From the NCBI GenBank assembly GCA_905221605.1, contig CAJNDS010000406.1, forward strand, positions 1 to 35,000: a DNA stretch of 35,000 bases, given 5' to 3'. Positions 31,195 to 35,000 of the stretch are shown piece by piece; the first letter of the stretch is position 1; every line of letters starts with the position of its first letter. Under the pieces are notes generated by a model that saw only the letters and a list, made by a program, of their open reading frames with translations, ran no database searches and was not told the origin of the DNA. The translations under genes and the position numbers were made by a program. The DNA comes from Symbiodinium natans (taxonomy: Eukaryota > Sar > Dinophyceae > Suessiales > Symbiodiniaceae).

Positions 31195-32241
31195 TTGAAA
31201 AAAGAGAACAAACTGGCATGTTCAACTGCTTCAATAAGACGAAACCATCACGACAATTCACAAGGAGTGGAAATAGTTTCGGCTTCTGTTTCGAAGGGCT
31301 GCAACGTTGCTGATCCAGGCATCCCATGTCGAATATTGATGCAATCTCGCAGGGCCGCAATGCACGGGGATTCTGCAGCACGTCCTGCTTGCCGCTTGCG
31401 GCCAGGTATGAGCAGAATCCAGAATGGCCTAAGCGGACACAAGCTCTGTGCAGAGCTCGAGCAAAAGTTGGCCCTACCCGGAGAAGTTGCGTACGCCGAC
31501 AAAAATGGTGACATCACTGACATGCCTTTTCGATGGATGTAGCACTAACGACAGTGAGAGTTGGATGCATTGGCCAGGAACGGCCGAGAGGCCCAATCGA
31601 TTTGGGAGACAGCGCGGCAGCTTTCACGCGACCCCAACAAGCGTTATTTGCCGCAGACCAGCGAGGGAGAGGCCGCCGAGGCCCAATCATGCGCAATGGG
31701 AGGCCTTTGTCAAATGACCGAAAGTCAGCTTCACACCTCCGAGTCCCAGGTGTCTCGGAGTTATGGAGACTGCCACAACACGAAGCTGCGGTTCGCTGCA
31801 GGTGCATGGACTTGCTTCCTGCGATGGAACTGTGGTCAGGAAAGGGACCCTCGGCACATCGCTCAGATCGTCTCGTGCAACCACACGGAGGGCCTGCAGC
31901 GTGAAGTATGCAAGCAATGCTCAGCGCTACGAAATGCTGCGAAGCAGTAGACCAGGCATGACAAGGCTAAGGATGCACAGCATTGCACAGCATTGCACAG
32001 GCAAGTGCGACCCCCGACCGCAGAGGCCCCGGGAGAGCCGGTTGCGGACATTGATGAAGCTATGCATAAGATCCGCCAGCCGTGGAGCAGCATCGCAGCA
32101 GCGTCCAGGTCAAGTGCTGTCCATTGTTGCGAAGATTGCAAAGCGTTCCACGGGAATGGCATGGAAAATTTCTTCTCGGTGCATCGTGAAGCTCACTACA
32201 TTCACGCCCTAACAGAAAAAAACTCTTGTCAACATGCGTGA
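31195..32241 (+). CDS. GC-rich open region, candidate plus-strand coding sequence
   Basis: From about 31,200 to 32,240 the DNA is GC-rich and several frames are open at once, so openness alone proves little. The frame at 31,577-31,950, after a TTGGCCAG|G acceptor, encodes NGREAQSIWETARQLSRDPN and later HIAQIVSCNHTEGLQREVCK before a stop. At 31,993-32,241 another frame encodes PPTAEAPGEPVADIDEAMHK then IRQPWSSIAAASR. The composition is that of a soluble, charged protein. No domain recognised; frames overlapping on both strands make the call weak. Confidence 0.3.
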
Positions 32242-32457
32242 AAACCTTGCAACCGAAAGGATCTCACTGTCGCCCAATGCCTGCAGAGACTGGCTCTTCT
32301 TCAGAAGCAGTGCCATGACCTCTCCAATGCCGACGCAACCAGACGTTGAACTCACATGTTGTGCCATCGAAGAGTGCTAGGCCTCCTCATGCTGCACCGC
32401 TGCAAGCTCGCAGATGCGGACCAGCGCAGCCGCCTCCTGCCACTCTTGCAAGCCGCA

Positions 32458-32570
32458 GAGAGTAAGAGGGAGAGGGAAAGGGAGAGAGAGAGGTAGAGAG
32501 AGAGGGAGAGGAAGAGAGAGAAAGAGAGAGAGAGAGAGAAAGAATAAAATAAATTCAGAGAGAGCGAGAG
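32458..32570. repeat. GAGA microsatellite
   Basis: GAGAG, GGGAGAG and AAAGAGAG units for about 110 nt, with one AATAAAATAAATTC interruption. Translations of this region on both strands are low-complexity artefacts. Confidence 0.95.
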
Positions 32571-32794
32571 AAATAAGCCTGAGGCTGCGGGCGAAACTCC
32601 GGATCAATGAACACATCGCCTGCGTGAAGGCAGCCTGCAGTGCGGAAGAAAAAGGGAAGGCCTGCCCATTTTCGGTAGATTTCCTCAATTTGGGTCGTCG
32701 GGCAGAAATGCAAGAAGCTACCTCGGAAGCCTTTACTACCCGACCCGCAAGTGTGCTGGAGATGGGAAAGTCTAGGGTTCTACCTTGGACCTTT

Positions 32795-32897
32795 AAGGTT
32801 GTACCCTTGGGTTTTGGGGCCCTTTTCAAGGATCCCTAAGGGTATATAAGGGCCATATATGGAGTATAATAAGGGGAACCTTTAGGGGTACAACCTT
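32795..32897. repeat. Inverted repeat, possible small foldback element
   Basis: AAGGTTGTACCC at 32,795-32,806 is exactly complementary to GGGTACAACCTT at 32,886-32,897. Outside and inside, further imperfectly paired words occur (ACCTTGG, ACCTTTA, AAGGG). The 79-nt spacer is AT-rich (GGTATATAAGGGCCATATATGG), itself partly palindromic. Target duplication is not clear. Confidence 0.65.
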
Positions 32898-33487
32898 GGG
32901 GGTACGAGTCTTCATCCCTTGAGAAAGGGAGTCAGAAGTTGCTAGCAATGAGGGTTTGCCGCCATCGAGTAAAAACTTGCAGGACCTGCGCACGCTGCCC
33001 GCCTGAATAAGTACAGGAATTTGAGCTTCGGTCGGTGCCATCAACCGATGGAAAGGCCTCAGCTTTGCTGCACGAAGTACTTGATGATACTGCTTCCCAA
33101 CTCAGCACAGAACGCAATGGAAGCCTCTGACAGGCTTCTGCAACGCAGACATTCGGCCTTCCTGCGGTCTGAGATTGGAAACGTAGCATGTGCAAGATTT
33201 TGCTGCAACTGGCCAGATGCCATCACACAGCACGCACCTTCCAAGCAACCCCACTCAAATTGTTTTCGTTTTGGGCCAGGAGTGGCTGACCTATTCCACG
33301 AGCTCTGCAATCCAACAGCTGTCACTTTGAAGTTCTAGCTAAGCACACGACGAGGTAAGGGTCTGCTCCCACTGCCGCATTTTTTCGTCAATTGGGCGGT
33401 TGGCCTCGAACCTGGTTGAAACTTATCCATGTCTTGCACCAACCAACAAAACGCGGCTCAACGGGCTGAAGAAGGCCTGTGCTCATT

Positions 33488-34648
33488 TCACCCACGATGT
33501 CGGAGGTCAGAATCGGGCCCACACGGGCTGCTGACGAACTTAGCGAAACTTGACTGCTGCATAGTTAGAGTTGGACACAAGACACAAGCCACAAACTGAG
33601 CGCGCGGCTTGTTGTGTCCATGATGCAAGCAGCCTTTAGACCTAGTCTTGACGATTGCGCTGGCAATGCCTTCATTGGCATGATTTACCATTGTTGGTGA
33701 TCCTGTCTGGGCATGCCCCGAAAGCCCACTTTCTTCTGCAGGTCGACAATTCTCCTTCTCCTTCTGTGGAGCGTGGTGAGGCAGATCTTGTTTAATGGCC
33801 CTGGTCAATGGGTGCAGACGCGAACTAAAGGTAGCGTGCTTGTTTTGCATCATCACCATCGTTGGGGGAGGCAGATCTCTTGTCTTCCGGGAGGTGTAAA
33901 GTATGGGCACTTCTTGACCTTGCCGGCAAGCAAGTTCTTTGCCAACTTCCTTCTGAGACCGCGATGTGCAGCAACTGAGTGCCTCTCGAATGATTGTACG
34001 GACACCTGCCCGACACCAATACCAAGAGCACGATGAATGCCCAGGATTGACCTCGTCAGCTTCTTTCCTCGACGGCATTCTCGGCACCCCTTCACATTTT
34101 GTTGACTTGCGACCGGCAGCTTTGGCGCGCTCTACAGGAGTCTCAGACTTGCGGCAGGGGGTCCGTGAACGAAGCTGGAACGCTGTCCGAGCACCAAGAA
34201 CATCATTGGCAGAAGTGCTCTTATTGGCGGAGGTGCTCATATTGGCCTGGAACCATTGTCTATGAGACTTTGTCAAGCACTGCACATTGGGATCCTCATA
34301 TGTTTCAGACAAATTGTGCTGCTCGATTGTCGCGTTTGCAGCAAGCCACCTTCGCAGCCACGGCGTCATGTACAATATGCTTAGGGGACAACATGGGGTG
34401 TGAACAAGAAATCGTTCTTGCGCTGTGCTGTCGACCTGCTCGCCCCCACGCAGATGCCAAAGTCGGTAGCGGCATAACCATTGCAAAAGGTCTGTGCCTC
34501 TCCATGACCCCTCTGGCCGCTTTGGCATCATGTTGATGGGAGGGGCGACTGCTTGCACGAAGAAAACACAAGATGCAAACCCTAGCCACAAAGCACCACG
34601 TACACGTGGTACCCAAAAAGTGCCACCGTTTGCCCATTCCAGGAGCAT
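33488..34648 (-). CDS. 386-codon open frame, hypothetical, probably includes intron sequence
   Basis: This is the longest frame outside the minisatellite. The part at about 34,320-34,025 looks most like protein: NLSETYEDPNVQCLTKSHRQ, then ANMSTSANKSTSANDVLGAR, SRTPCRKSETPVERAKAAGR and KSTKCEGVPRMPSRKEADEV, a basic Ser/Thr/Lys-rich disordered region. Another minus frame is open across 34,095-33,853 with ILGIHRALGIGVGQVSVQSF, so a splice switch near 34,030 is possible. No domain or family recognised. The remaining parts of the frame may be open only by chance. Confidence 0.3.
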   Translation of the reverse strand: MLLEWANGGTFWVPRVRGALWLGFASCVFFVQAVAPPINMMPKRPEGSWRGTDLLQWLCRYRLWHLRGGEQVDSTAQERFLVHTPCCPLSILYMTPWLRRWLAANATIEQHNLSETYEDPNVQCLTKSHRQWFQANMSTSANKSTSANDVLGARTAFQLRSRTPCRKSETPVERAKAAGRKSTKCEGVPRMPSRKEADEVNPGHSSCSWYWCRAGVRTIIREALSCCTSRSQKEVGKELACRQGQEVPILYTSRKTRDLPPPTMVMMQNKHATFSSRLHPLTRAIKQDLPHHAPQKEKENCRPAEESGLSGHAQTGSPTMVNHANEGIASAIVKTRSKGCLHHGHNKPRAQFVACVLCPTLTMQQSSFAKFVSSPCGPDSDLRHRG

Positions 34649-34649
34649 T

Positions 34650-35000
34650 GCACCTGAGACAAAAACTATATAGCTTGTAAACCGAAGCTCTTGTATACAT
34701 ATTCACTGACGTGCGTCCAAGCAATCGGTGTGCACTGAGGCCAACACCGACAAGGCACAACACCGTTAGAATCACGCGCTGCGTCCGTTGCTTACAACTT
34801 GTCGGACCGGACAGGCCTGAAGGTACAGCATGAAGATCTGTGTTGCAACATGTTGCAAGCAACATGTGATCAAGGCGCTAGCCACAGTGGGGCGCCATTA
34901 CAAGTAAAGTCCGCCAACATGATTGCCTCGGGTGCATCGCACTAGTGCTTCAAACATGCTGAACCGGTCAAGACATGATGTTCGCATAACGCACTGCAGC
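34650..35000. other. Nothing recognised
   Basis: Only short overlapping frames; a minus frame contains a hydrophobic piece (VILTVLCLVGVGLSAHRLL) near 34,735-34,795, which could be a signal anchor but has no context. Confidence 0.4.

Noticed and set aside
31660-31717. QWEAFVK in a plus frame, similar to a word in plant transposase genes
   Set aside because: The frame stops directly after it and no other transposase motif is near; chance in GC-rich DNA where several frames are open.
32377-32839. Two frames of 141 and 150 codons across the GA microsatellite
   Set aside because: Low-complexity Arg-Glu and Leu-Ser translations of a simple repeat.
1-35000. tRNA, rRNA or CRISPR array
   Set aside because: No sequence with tRNA box A and B spacing, no rRNA words, and no evenly spaced identical repeats with unique spacers were found; the TTTCC-GAATC blocks are too irregular.

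Overview
The window reads as nuclear DNA of a dinoflagellate, most likely a symbiodiniacean. I infer this from gene structure, not a database match. Genes with recognisable domains are cut into exons of about 30-130 nt. Their introns are mostly 41-130 nt, begin with GT, GC or GA, and end in AG, usually followed by G. The better-supported genes all lie on the minus strand, head to tail. One product carries a thylakoid-lumen targeting signal. All exon models were made by eye from reading frame, splice phase and domain fit.

Layout. 1 to about 5,350 is an AT-rich block of decayed, mutually duplicated repeats with a 27-nt poly-C run and a roughly 580-bp CCACCACGG-type minisatellite; it looks unlike the rest and may be a junk-repeat block or an assembly join. 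About 5,400-9,700 holds little that can be supported. 9,758-12,163 (minus) is part of an amino-acid/polyamine (APC) permease gene. About 13,019-13,960 (minus) is part of an armadillo/HEAT-like helical repeat gene. 14,000-23,600 is mostly non-coding: isolated candidate exons, a hairpin, AT repeats, arrays of a TTTCC-GAATC motif, and a roughly 50-bp tandem array interrupted by a 103-bp Tc1/mariner-type MITE with TA duplication.

23,694-26,084 (minus) is the best gene: 16 exons that join without a frame break into a 326-residue protein. It has the N-terminal lobe of tRNA 2'-phosphotransferase (Tpt1/KptA) without its catalytic C-lobe, then a Pro-rich linker, a cold-shock domain and a Gly-Lys-rich tail. 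This fusion is the most interesting item in the window. 26,420-27,672 (minus) is a small helical protein with a twin-arginine plus hydrophobic plus Ala-rich lumenal targeting segment (PsbQ-like at best). Further right are candidate exons near 28.1-28.4 kb, a roughly 146-bp tandem array (28.7-29.2 kb), a GC-rich open region (31.2-32.2 kb), a GA microsatellite, an inverted repeat and a 386-codon minus-strand open frame of unknown status (33.5-34.6 kb).

The genes show no shared pathway. Their common feature is the dinoflagellate arrangement of same-strand, closely spaced genes. The plastid-protein gene and the Tpt1-CSD gene are neighbours, separated by roughly 340 nt if the plastid gene ends at the TAG at 26,420.
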